From positions 1 to 45,179 of IMG/VR virus record IMGVR_UViG_3300036863_000017: a stretch of DNA of 45,179 nucleotides. One strand, given 5' to 3'. Positions 23,530 to 32,235 of the stretch are shown here, piece after piece (position 1 is the stretch's first letter; the number at the start of each line of letters is the position of its first letter). This DNA comes from a virus. The position numbers were made by a program, and so were the translations under genes. Below the pieces are notes generated by a model. That model did not search any database, was not told where the DNA came from, and was given only the letters and a program-made list of their open reading frames with translations.

Positions 23530-24427
23530 CGTAACCTGTCTTTATGAAGGGATTAGGTATTTTAACATTTCTAGTAGTTCCATCTCTTATTCCATCATAT
23601 AATGTATCATTAGTTTTATTTTTAATTAATGTATAGATACCAGAAGCATTTTCAAATACATAAGTGAGTGAACCAACAAATACTGATTCACCAAGAGGAA
23701 GATTAGCTGTTACATAAATAATTCCAGAGAAATTGACTCCACTTGGTATTACAAATGTTAAACTGGTTGGACTCTGTTTAATAAAATTACTAGTGCAAAT
23801 AGTTAAACCACCAAAAGCTATACATATTTCTTCAATATTTTCTAAACCATTATTACCTGTTATAGTAACTTCATCTCCCGATTCAACAGATGAGGAAGGT
23901 AAAGTCCAACTAAATGCCTGTAAAGAATAATCTCCTTCTACTCTTGAAAAATCCCAAGAAGGGGTTCCAATTCCTCCTCCTGTATCTCTTTCAAGTCTAA
24001 TTCCTACACCATTCAATCCTATACTAATAGGATTTTTTGTTAAATCAGGCCAAACAAAGATTTTAGTTCCAGAAGTATTAAAACTTGGGGATTCAGTTGC
24101 TTGATTAAATTGTAAATATCCCCTATTGAGAGTATCAAATGTTCCCGCAACTACTTTAGCAATTACAGTATCAAGTGTAAATCCTGCTGGAAGATTATTG
24201 AATTCAGTTGGAGTGCCTGAACCATCCAAATAATATTTAGTATTAAATCGTAGCATATGACTAAAAGGATTTAAAGCACCTATATTGTCAAATACTTGTT
24301 GTCCACCAACAGTAGCCATAGCAGATACTAAATCAGCATTAGCAGTAGAACCACCAGGAGTTGTAGTCCACACACTACCCGCACTTTTTAATGAAACTGT
24401 ATCTGGTTTAAGAACGTAAGTCCCCAT
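23519..24427 (-). CDS. Tail protein with IPT/TIG-like domain
   Basis: 302 residues. Residues about 180-265 (VESGDEVTITGNNGLENIEE, IAFGGLTICTSNFI, LTFVIPSGVNFSGIIYVTA) have the layout of an IPT/TIG immunoglobulin-like fold, common in phage tail and fibre proteins. The N-terminal part is beta-rich and Gly/Thr-rich. Located between the nozzle-like gene and the fibre. Confidence 0.6.
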   Translation of the reverse strand: MGTYVLKPDTVSLKSAGSVWTTTPGGSTANADLVSAMATVGGQQVFDNIGALNPFSHMLRFNTKYYLDGSGTPTEFNNLPAGFTLDTVIAKVVAGTFDTLNRGYLQFNQATESPSFNTSGTKIFVWPDLTKNPISIGLNGVGIRLERDTGGGIGTPSWDFSRVEGDYSLQAFSWTLPSSSVESGDEVTITGNNGLENIEEICIAFGGLTICTSNFIKQSPTSLTFVIPSGVNFSGIIYVTANLPLGESVFVGSLTYVFENASGIYTLIKNKTNDTLYDGIRDGTTRNVKIPNPFIKTGYVGS

Positions 24428-25951
24428 TTATGTAATTAAATCAGCACCCAAAATTATTTCATCAATATTAACTATTGCAACTGAATTAATTCTTGGAACG
24501 AATGAATTAGGAGTCCATCTTATTTTTTTAGGGTCCATTCCATTTCCATAATTACCTGATAATAAATTTCCAGTTGGTAATACTGTATAAATTTCCTTTT
24601 GAATTGGTGCATTAATAATTTGGATAAATCTAAAATCATTTCTATTTAATTTATGCCATAAATCTTCAATTTTCCAACTCAGTTCAGGCTGTATATATTT
24701 ACCATTGAATAACATTATACCTTGATAAGTACATATTAATAAATAGTCAACACTTGAAGAACCAGAATCTAATACAGTAGCAATACCATGAACTGAGGTT
24801 CCTAAAGCATTATCTACTGTAATAAGAGGCCATGATGAAGGAACACTCTCATTATCTTGATAAGCTACAGTTTTACTTCTCTTAAACACATATAATACAT
24901 CTCTTAACTCCTGCGCGTTCGTTATAGGATTACCATCTGGAGGAACTGCAATTAATCCATCAATTTGACTTATAGCTTCTGGTTCACCTACAGCAGATAC
25001 TAATATAGTTGATATATCAGTAAAGATAGAAGCAACTAAAAGACGAGTATGATAAATAGAAAGAACTGCGCCCGCCGGAATTTCAGTATAATTATCAATT
25101 AAATGAGATGCATCATCAAGTAAATCAGCATCATAGAATGAAATATTACTAAGTGTAGTTGTGACATTATCATTTATAATTGCATTGGGAACAAAAAAGA
25201 ATTGATAACCATTTAAATCACCATTAAAAGTAGTGATGACTTTAGTAGCTACCAAATGTCTCTTAGTAGCTGAAGGGTCAGTGGATACATCTACACTACT
25301 AAAACTGACAGAAGAACCAGCAGCAGTAATAAATGAACCATTTAATCCTGGTGGAGTTAAGTATCCTGATGAAGTTTCAACAACGAAAGCGAAAATATGA
25401 AATCCAGCATCAGTATGACCAGCAGCACCATTAGCAATAGTCATACTACCTGATAATGGACTACCAGCAGCTTTTCGTGCAGCAGTTCCATCACCAGCAT
25501 AAACATAAACAAATTCACCACTTAATCCTTTTTCCTGATTTAATCCACCTACATCAAATGTGGCAAAAGGACTAATATATGCTCTACCTGCAATTGGAAC
25601 AAAAGCAAAATCAGTCATTCCTACTTTAGAAAGAATAGGACCAAATACAGTAGAAGCATTAGCAACATGATAGATTGAACCTGTATTTGAGGCTGAATCA
25701 TATGCTAATATTAATAAAGTATTTGCTGTATTAGTAGGATAATTATAAGCTCTTTTAATATTAGAAAGTGGAGTTGAAACAGATTGGCTAATACCTATTC
25801 CATCTCTAGTTCTAAATGAACTACTTCCTATAAATTTTATGTTATTACATTCACTAAAATGGTCTAGGGGAGTATTATCTACATCTCCCCTAGACCATAG
25901 ACCATTAAATTGGTCTATTACTTCTCCTTCATGTTCACGATATTGAGCCAT
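24428..25951 (-). CDS. Tail nozzle-like beta-propeller protein
   Basis: 507 residues from the ATG at 25951, which overlaps the upstream stop by 1 nt (a TTG lies two codons earlier). DQFNGLWSRGDVDNTPLDHF near the N-terminus, then repeated beta segments and a late SAVGEPEAISQIDG motif resemble podoviral tail tube/nozzle (T7 gp12-type) proteins and other phage beta-propellers. It would form the distal tail tube. The assignment is by pattern and context. Confidence 0.6.
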   Translation of the reverse strand: MAQYREHEGEVIDQFNGLWSRGDVDNTPLDHFSECNNIKFIGSSSFRTRDGIGISQSVSTPLSNIKRAYNYPTNTANTLLILAYDSASNTGSIYHVANASTVFGPILSKVGMTDFAFVPIAGRAYISPFATFDVGGLNQEKGLSGEFVYVYAGDGTAARKAAGSPLSGSMTIANGAAGHTDAGFHIFAFVVETSSGYLTPPGLNGSFITAAGSSVSFSSVDVSTDPSATKRHLVATKVITTFNGDLNGYQFFFVPNAIINDNVTTTLSNISFYDADLLDDASHLIDNYTEIPAGAVLSIYHTRLLVASIFTDISTILVSAVGEPEAISQIDGLIAVPPDGNPITNAQELRDVLYVFKRSKTVAYQDNESVPSSWPLITVDNALGTSVHGIATVLDSGSSSVDYLLICTYQGIMLFNGKYIQPELSWKIEDLWHKLNRNDFRFIQIINAPIQKEIYTVLPTGNLLSGNYGNGMDPKKIRWTPNSFVPRINSVAIVNIDEIILGADLIT

Positions 25952-26604
25952 TACCAACCAGTTGTCAAAATACTATAGAGTGTTAATACACGAGCAGTTC
26001 CAGTTCCAGTTGTAAATTCTGCTGCTCCTGTATTATGTAATACTAGTGGAGTATTTTCAACATCTGCCTTTGGACCCTTGGAATCTGTTGCAAGAGGTTC
26101 AAAATGAGTCACAATATCTGTAGTTTGGTCAAATAAACCAGCAGTATCAATTGTTTGACTAATAATATCCCCAGTTGTATTATTGTATCGAACTGCAAGG
26201 TCATTTGTGCCAACTACATATGCAGTTCCATTGTTGGCTATAATTTCTCCTGAAATTAGAGATAGTAACTTACCTGCACCTGGAGCAGCTACTAATGTAA
26301 TAGGTGTGGCTCTTATTGCAAGCAATTGCGCACTTGTTATATCTACAATTGCTGAACGGAAAGAACCATCAGCAGTTCCACCTATTCCAATCCATGTAGG
26401 ACTAGCTTTAGTTCCTATATTAATATATAAGGAACCATTTAGATAGTCAAATAGGAGAGAACTTGGACCAGCTTTACCAGCATAACTACCAGAAGTGCCA
26501 TTAACAGGAACGCCAGAAAGACTGAAGAATGCAATATTACTATTAAGTAAATTTTTTAGCATTCCCCATATGTTGAGACGAGGAAAATCTTGTGGACCAG
26601 CCAT
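25951..26604 (-). CDS. Tail-associated structural protein
   Basis: 217 residues with a strong GGATGGAG Shine-Dalgarno. An N-terminal FPRLNIWGMLKNLLNS helix is followed by a beta-rich Ala/Thr-rich body (LLFDYLNGSLYINIGTKASP). Such proteins in phage tail clusters are fibre or hub components. Not recognised as a named family. Confidence 0.5.
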   Translation of the reverse strand: MAGPQDFPRLNIWGMLKNLLNSNIAFFSLSGVPVNGTSGSYAGKAGPSSLLFDYLNGSLYINIGTKASPTWIGIGGTADGSFRSAIVDITSAQLLAIRATPITLVAAPGAGKLLSLISGEIIANNGTAYVVGTNDLAVRYNNTTGDIISQTIDTAGLFDQTTDIVTHFEPLATDSKGPKADVENTPLVLHNTGAAEFTTGTGTARVLTLYSILTTGW

Positions 26605-26645
26605 AATACTCCATCCTTTCGGACAGCACTTAATTGTGCCAGAGT

Positions 26646-27335
26646 CTAACCAGATACTCTACGCTTATATCCTATTCTAAATGGCCTCCTTCTTGTCATA
26701 ATATTCTGTTTTCCCTTAATAGATATTCCAGTAGCCCTATCCATTGCTAGAGAAGCATAAGAATTTAATTTAGTAGCTCTTTCTTCATTATGTTCAACGA
26801 ATTCCGCTACTAGTCCAGCAGTTCTGAACTGTAGGAAAGAACGTGCATTTACAATGTTAATAACCGAATCTTGATTATATATTTCCGTGAAAAGTGCGCG
26901 AATATAATCAATTTTTATATCATTATTTTGATTTGATGATGGAAGTTTAATCTTTTGGTCTTGCCATAGATAAATTCCAAATCTACTTAACTGAATACCT
27001 TCTATAATATATGTTCCTTTAATCATAGGAACGAATGGGTCTATATTTCTATTTCTTTCCCATAATTGTTGAGGTTCTATCATATCATCTGGTAATTCAG
27101 GTAAGGGACTAACATCGTATGCTATTTCAGTTACTCCAGCATCTACAGGAATTACAGTAGAAGATTTTTCGGTTACAGAAAGACTATGTAACTCAAAATA
27201 TTCCTGTAATTCCTGCATTGCCATTTGTAAATAAGGAACCTGAACAGTATATGTATAAGTAGTACGTGTTACATCATCTAATAAGGCTGCTGCCTTATCC
27301 ATTACTGTTCCGGCTTTTAACTGTGCTACTGACAT
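26646..27335 (-). CDS. Head-tail adaptor-like protein
   Basis: 229 residues. Alternating helix and beta segments (AAALLDDVTRTTYTYTVQVP, AMQELQEYFELHS, DDMIEPQQLWERN) and a C-terminal basic tail (RRRPFRIGYKRR) resemble phage adaptor proteins that sit under the portal (gp11/gp4-like). Its place between capsid-side and tail genes agrees. Moderate confidence because no hallmark residue is known. Confidence 0.6.
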   Translation of the reverse strand: MSVAQLKAGTVMDKAAALLDDVTRTTYTYTVQVPYLQMAMQELQEYFELHSLSVTEKSSTVIPVDAGVTEIAYDVSPLPELPDDMIEPQQLWERNRNIDPFVPMIKGTYIIEGIQLSRFGIYLWQDQKIKLPSSNQNNDIKIDYIRALFTEIYNQDSVINIVNARSFLQFRTAGLVAEFVEHNEERATKLNSYASLAMDRATGISIKGKQNIMTRRRPFRIGYKRRVSG

Positions 27336-27340
27336 AATAT

Positions 27341-28057
27341 TTACTTATTAGTGGGCATTTGAGCTTTCGCTTCAACCAAAGATTTAGTCATAGGATGGTC
27401 TGGGTCTGGAAAGTGACAAGAACTACAAACAGGATATAATGGATTCTTTAATGAACCACATGCCTTACAACGAACCATATCAACCATTTGAAATTCTTTC
27501 ATCCAATCCTTAGTCGTATGAACATTCAATTCTTTTGCCGCCATTCTCATATCATCACTAACAACCATAGGATTGCCATTAGAGCGTGCCCATAAAGAAT
27601 CTGCAAATCTAACTAATATAGTATACCATTTCCTTTGTCTATCAAGAGCTTTATTTAGTTCCTGTAAATATTGTTTTCTTATTAAAAAAACGTCAAATTC
27701 ACCCGGAACATAAAAAAGACCAGGCATTGCATCAGACATATTACAGCCAAAAATACCATTACAGTAATCTTTCACAATAGAATCTGCAATTTGTATACTA
27801 GAATGTGGTATTTCTAATGCTGGTTGGTCCTCATCTATTTCCCTCCACCATGAAGAAGAACCAACAACTAGTACTGATGGTTTTTCATAAGAACCTGGAG
27901 GAATAATAAAGCGACCGGGAGAAATTGTATGTTTAATTTCGTCTATTTCCTTTGGATAAATACTTACAATAGTAGATTTATCAAGAGGATTAACAGGCGC
28001 ACGAATTACATTTCTTTTAAAAGCATTAATACCGGGAAACTGACCTACTATTGACAT
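27341..28057 (-). CDS. Virion-region protein with C-terminal zinc ribbon
   Basis: About 238 residues from the ATG at 28057, which has AAAGAGAG upstream and starts 4 nt after the preceding gene; the frame is open to 28102. CKAC and CSSC near the C-terminus form a zinc ribbon, uncommon in a structural region. The body has helical and mixed segments with no known motif. Confidence 0.6.
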   Translation of the reverse strand: MSIVGQFPGINAFKRNVIRAPVNPLDKSTIVSIYPKEIDEIKHTISPGRFIIPPGSYEKPSVLVVGSSSWWREIDEDQPALEIPHSSIQIADSIVKDYCNGIFGCNMSDAMPGLFYVPGEFDVFLIRKQYLQELNKALDRQRKWYTILVRFADSLWARSNGNPMVVSDDMRMAAKELNVHTTKDWMKEFQMVDMVRCKACGSLKNPLYPVCSSCHFPDPDHPMTKSLVEAKAQMPTNK

Positions 28058-28061
28058 GAAA

Positions 28062-28625
28062 TCAACTCTCTTTCTTTTCTCCAGTATATCCAACAGCTTC
28101 ACCTGTTATAGTTCTTCCAAGTAACATAGATTCATCTCCAAATAATTCTTCTTCTAATTTATCAACTCTTTCTTTTTGTAATTGTAATGAAGTTTCTTGA
28201 TTTTTTTCAGGATGTTTGTATTTAGCCAAACTGCATTTCCCCATAGCAGCATAAACACAATCTATAGCAAATTTAGATGCCCACAAAGTAGGAGGAAGAT
28301 AGTTATTAAATCTATCTCTGAATACCCATAGGGGTTCATATGATAGTTTAGTTGCAATTTCATTCTGATTAACTTCTGGAACTAATACTAATCTTTCGAG
28401 AATATATCTTTCTTTATAGTCTAAATCCCTTTGGTCATATTTTGGCAATAATTGTATTTCTGGATGTATTAATTCAAGTCCTTCCAATGTATATTTACTT
28501 AATCTCTTTTCATACTGGTCAGCAGCCCATATTACTCTGAACATAGGTTGACCTGTAATTGTATCTATTCCGAATAAATCAATTAATTGTTGGTTAATTG
28601 ACTCTATTGGTTCTGTAAGTTCCAT
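28062..28625 (-). CDS. Virion-region hypothetical protein
   Basis: 187 residues from the ATG at 28625 (MELTEPIESINQQLIDLFGI). A GTG-started longer frame (28691) is less likely because the extra N-terminus looks unstructured. GIDTITGQPMFRV and EKRLSKYTLEGLEL suggest a folded structural or assembly protein of the kind seen next to phage capsid genes. No defined function. Confidence 0.6.
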   Translation of the reverse strand: MELTEPIESINQQLIDLFGIDTITGQPMFRVIWAADQYEKRLSKYTLEGLELIHPEIQLLPKYDQRDLDYKERYILERLVLVPEVNQNEIATKLSYEPLWVFRDRFNNYLPPTLWASKFAIDCVYAAMGKCSLAKYKHPEKNQETSLQLQKERVDKLEEELFGDESMLLGRTITGEAVGYTGEKKES

Positions 28626-28698
28626 ATACTTATCTATCCAATACACAAAAATTTGTGCGCGTGATTTCCTGATTTGGTATGCGCGCCCCACCCAATTA

Positions 28699-29013
28699 CT
28701 AAGTTACCGACATAGGAGCATACTTAGCAGTGTTTGGGTCATAAATCATAGCAAATGGCCTATTTGTGATTGGAGTATAAGCCGTTTCTATGTTTCCAGT
28801 TGTAAGTAATGCACCCGGAGCACCATTAGTGAATTTGAACCATAATACATGTGAACCTGTTACTGGAGGTGTGATAGTAGCAACTTGAACTGTTCCAGTA
28901 ACAATAGTTAACATTGTAACAGGTGCAATAGTAGCAGCAGAAGCCAATGTTACAGGTTTCTGTTGTGCCCCACTTTGAACAGAGCTTAAATCCTGAAATT
29001 GAAGGTCCGACAT
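28699..29013 (-). CDS. Small head decoration-like protein
   Basis: 104 residues, Thr/Val/Pro-rich beta protein (IAPVTMLTIVTGTVQVATIT). Lies 12 nt after the major capsid gene. Composition and place fit a head fibre or decoration protein, inferred from context. Confidence 0.5.
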   Translation of the reverse strand: MSDLQFQDLSSVQSGAQQKPVTLASAATIAPVTMLTIVTGTVQVATITPPVTGSHVLWFKFTNGAPGALLTTGNIETAYTPITNRPFAMIYDPNTAKYAPMSVT

Positions 29014-29025
29014 ATCAATTTCTCC

Positions 29026-30276
29026 TTAATAACCAGTAGGTGGAACTAAAGCATCAATATATGCTGTAGCAGCAGGATTTGAAACGAAAGTCTGCATACC
29101 ACATACCATATAAAAGATTTCAGCAGTTGCCACACCACCTGAAGCACCACGAATTTCAAAGATATTTCTTCCATCGGTCTTATAGAAACCAATAGGAAGT
29201 GTCTCACCACGACCCCAAACTTCATCAACAACAAAGTCAATACGTGTATTGTCCCAATTGAAGTGGTCCCTTACACTAGCACCAGCCATTTGCATTTTAT
29301 CGCCAAAATACAAATCTAATGCTTCATCCTTTGCTGTTTTCTGAATCATAATGACAAGCTGCCCAAGTTCTTCATATGCTTGTTTTTGAGCAGGATGCAT
29401 CCATGCAACAGGTTTAAACGTGTTTTCCATTCCAACACGATTTCCTATTTTATTCATTGCTAAACGTGGAAGTGGTAGTGCAAGAGCGGCAGAATTACCA
29501 TTTACACGATTGGAACGAATTTCAGGAGTAGCTGCTCTACTAAAGCCTAACCATGTTCCAGTTGAAGCATTGGAATGATGGTAAGGAACTCCAAATAAAG
29601 CAGGTAGAGAAGTAGGTGAAGAAATACCATTGGTAACAATTCTATCGGTAGCAACTGCACCAGCAATAGCAGGTGTTACATCAATAGACTTGTTTTCAAC
29701 GTCCCATTTGGTAATTACTCCACTACCACGTAAAGTAGCAAAAGTAGTATCAAATACCTGAATGGTTTGACCAAATCTCATTAGGCGCGCACCGAATCCA
29801 TCACTACCTAATGTATATGTATCAACACCACCAGCAGTAGCTACAACAGAAATAGTTCCAATAGCTCCATTTCCTGTCTGCATTAACTGTGAATCAAGCT
29901 GCCGTCTTAATTCATCTAATGCAGTCGCCGTTAAACGTCTTACACCATTTGTAACAGCTTTACGTGGGTCATCAGTAGACCATTGAGTCAGTTTTGTGTA
30001 TTCAATATTTTCTGATACGAATACACTAGTAAGAACTGCTTTATCGAAAGATGGTCCACCACCTCTACCTAAATCACCACCATCAGGATTAAAATACTGG
30101 AAAGAACCACCAGGTCTTAATTCTAATGGAATACGCATTTGTCGATTACTAATTTTCTCAACATCGCGCTTTTTGATATTGGCATAAAACTTGTCATCCC
30201 TTTCAAAAAGAACTCTAATTTTAGGAATAACACGTTCCAATTCTAAGGCTGCGATTTGAGATTCAACTACTGCCAT
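29026..30276 (-). CDS. Major capsid protein
   Basis: 416 residues. N-terminal helix with charged residues, then FQYFNPDGGDLGRGGG (59-74), a central beta domain, LFGVPYHHSNASTGTWLGFS (227-246), and IGFYKTDGRNIFEIRGASGG (362-381) before NPAATAYIDAL near the end. This pattern and its place after a scaffold-like gene fit an HK97-fold major capsid protein of a phage group without a cleaved pro-domain. Segments of it recur in small early ORFs at 11250, 15221 and 15726. Confidence 0.85.
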   Translation of the reverse strand: MAVVESQIAALELERVIPKIRVLFERDDKFYANIKKRDVEKISNRQMRIPLELRPGGSFQYFNPDGGDLGRGGGPSFDKAVLTSVFVSENIEYTKLTQWSTDDPRKAVTNGVRRLTATALDELRRQLDSQLMQTGNGAIGTISVVATAGGVDTYTLGSDGFGARLMRFGQTIQVFDTTFATLRGSGVITKWDVENKSIDVTPAIAGAVATDRIVTNGISSPTSLPALFGVPYHHSNASTGTWLGFSRAATPEIRSNRVNGNSAALALPLPRLAMNKIGNRVGMENTFKPVAWMHPAQKQAYEELGQLVIMIQKTAKDEALDLYFGDKMQMAGASVRDHFNWDNTRIDFVVDEVWGRGETLPIGFYKTDGRNIFEIRGASGGVATAEIFYMVCGMQTFVSNPAATAYIDALVPPTGY

Positions 30277-30285
30277 ATGAATCTC

Positions 30286-30537
30286 CTAAAACTGTCCTTT
30301 GATTCGCTCATTTTTAAGCAAATCATCGACAACTTCAGTAGGTGTATTAGGCCAATGTGTATAAATTGCAGATTCCACATTCATTCCTTTTGATTTCATT
30401 TGCTGAACAAAATCAAAGGCCATGCAATCAGGACATCCAAATCTACCACAGCGACCATAAAGTTTTTCACCAGTTTTTGCTTTACGGTCACAACCATGTC
30501 CACCAACTGCGGTTATATTAATGTTAAATTGTCCCAT
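30286..30537 (-). CDS. Small zinc-ribbon protein, conserved in phages
   Basis: 83 residues from the ATG at 30537, which has GGAGAG 4 nt upstream; the in-frame ATG at 30549 precedes that Shine-Dalgarno. ITAVGGHGCDR, then CGRFGCPDC is a recurrent phage motif with a likely metal site. It sits just before the major capsid gene in transcription order. Function unknown. Confidence 0.65.
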   Translation of the reverse strand: MGQFNINITAVGGHGCDRKAKTGEKLYGRCGRFGCPDCMAFDFVQQMKSKGMNVESAIYTHWPNTPTEVVDDLLKNERIKGQF

Positions 30538-30566
30538 AAATCTCTCCAAATCTGACTAAATCTGAA

Positions 30567-30920
30567 TTAAGTCCACACCAACCTAACACCTGTAATAATT
30601 GCCGATGCAGTTAAAACAAATACAGCAGTTGGTGAGTTTAATGCAATTGTTGTTGGGTCCGTCAAATGTAAGACTACTCCTGTATCACCAGTAATTCCTT
30701 TTAAAGTAATAGTATTGATATTACCAGAAGGAGGAATAATAGTGCATGATTTAGGAGTAGAACCTCCAGTTGGCGGAGTAATTGTATTTGCCCCAGAAGC
30801 TAAAGTAACTATATCAATTTGAGCAGGACTAGCAGTATTATCAGCTGCTGAAAATGTAAATCCAGCAGTCAAATCTCCTGATAATTCTATAGCTATACGT
30901 CTTGTTGCAGTTACAGCCAT
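30567..30920 (-). CDS. Small beta-rich structural protein
   Basis: 117 residues, Thr/Ile/Gly/Ala-rich (TPPTGGSTPKSCTIIPPSGN). Between scaffold and capsid genes, so perhaps a decoration or head-fibre protein. No family recognised. Confidence 0.5.
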   Translation of the reverse strand: MAVTATRRIAIELSGDLTAGFTFSAADNTASPAQIDIVTLASGANTITPPTGGSTPKSCTIIPPSGNINTITLKGITGDTGVVLHLTDPTTIALNSPTAVFVLTASAIITGVRLVWT

Positions 30921-30921
30921 A

Positions 30922-32235
30922 TTAATCCTGACTCAAAAATTCTAGTGTGCTCATGCCTTTAGGCACTTTTCCTTTTTCTGTATTTTTGTCACTTGTTCTA
31001 TGGGAACGTGACGGTTCCTTATCTTCCTTGGACTCTTTTTCTGGAGTGGAGTCAGACTCATCTTCTCTTACACGTTTGCCCATTCCTCTAAGAGCTTCAT
31101 TACGGGCCTTTTTAATGACTGAAGGCAACAGTGTTCTTGCTTTAGAGAAATAAGCGGATTTAATATTATCGAGAGAATTTTGAGAAAAATTACTTTCAAA
31201 TGCTTTTTCCCAAAGTCTATCAATCAAAGTTTTGAATCGAGTATCTTTTTCAATAAGGTCTGTTAATGTATCCATTGCATCGCGCGAGGCATTGCGACGC
31301 ACATAATCACTCATACTAGTTTTTGGGTCAATATTAGCTTCGATAGTTTTCTTTATAGAATTATTTATTCTAGTGTCTAAATCATTATTCGCCGCTTCAA
31401 ATTTCTGTTTAGTAAATGCTTGTCTTTCTTCCTTAAGTTTATTATTTTCTGACTCCTCTTTATCTGATTCTTCTCGATTCAAATTAGAAGGAGGTTTGAA
31501 ATCAGAAGTTCCAAAAACAAATTCATATATTTTTTCAGCTGCTTCATTTAATTCGTCATTACCTTTTCTTTTACCTTCAGCAACCATTGCCATTACAGTA
31601 TGCTTGATAATATTTCCTATAACATGCTGATGCGCTCCAGGGTCAATTTTACCCAAAGTAACAAGGTAATTATCTACAACTTTATTGAATGATTTTGGGC
31701 TGGCACTTTTAACTGCTTTAAGAACATTTTCTATATTACCTGAATCTAAATCAGTTTCAAATTTATTAAGAGTATCCTTAGCTTCTAAGGCATCTTTAGC
31801 ATCAGCAGGAGTAGGAAAAATTTCAGTAAATTGTTGTTCACGATAATAAGCATTTTCAAGATATGGAAAGTCTTTAAATAAGGTAGGATATTTTTTAAGA
31901 ATATCTCTCCGGCGCGCAGGTGCCATTAATTCTAATTTTTCTTCCGGTGGTTCTTCTAATTCTTCCTCAATTTCCTTTAATTCTTCTTCCCCTTCATCTT
32001 TTTCCTCATCTTTATCTTTCTCATCCTCTGCTTTAATCTCATCTTCCTTCGTCTTTTCTTTATCCTTGATTTTATCCTTTTCATCTTTTTTATCATCTTC
32101 TTTTAGAGGAATTTTTTCAATTTCTTCATCATCCTTTAAGAACTCAATCATTTCCTCTTTGCCCATCTCACTAGACGGAGTTCCTAAAGTTACATCAGAA
32201 GCAGGATAAAATAAATTATTGAATCGTAGAAACAT
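30922..32235 (-). CDS. Scaffolding protein (putative)
   Basis: 437 residues from the ATG at 32235 (AAGG upstream). A GTG three codons earlier is possible. Residues about 25-105 are a Lys/Glu/Asp-only charged stretch; the middle is helical and the C-terminus basic and Ser/Lys-rich. A highly charged helical protein placed between portal and capsid genes is the classic position and composition of a phage scaffold. No protease is seen beside it. Confidence 0.7.
   Translation of the reverse strand: MFLRFNNLFYPASDVTLGTPSSEMGKEEMIEFLKDDEEIEKIPLKEDDKKDEKDKIKDKEKTKEDEIKAEDEKDKDEEKDEGEEELKEIEEELEEPPEEKLELMAPARRRDILKKYPTLFKDFPYLENAYYREQQFTEIFPTPADAKDALEAKDTLNKFETDLDSGNIENVLKAVKSASPKSFNKVVDNYLVTLGKIDPGAHQHVIGNIIKHTVMAMVAEGKRKGNDELNEAAEKIYEFVFGTSDFKPPSNLNREESDKEESENNKLKEERQAFTKQKFEAANNDLDTRINNSIKKTIEANIDPKTSMSDYVRRNASRDAMDTLTDLIEKDTRFKTLIDRLWEKAFESNFSQNSLDNIKSAYFSKARTLLPSVIKKARNEALRGMGKRVREDESDSTPEKESKEDKEPSRSHRTSDKNTEKGKVPKGMSTLEFLSQD

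Noticed and set aside
26495-26680. Plus-strand frame over the adaptor/tail gene junction
   Set aside because: Antisense to two virion genes, with no start signal and a low-complexity, unstructured translation.
31373-31630. Plus-strand Ser/Leu-rich frame opposite the scaffold gene
   Set aside because: Its composition is the antisense of a Lys/Glu-rich protein, a known artefact; it has no start signal.
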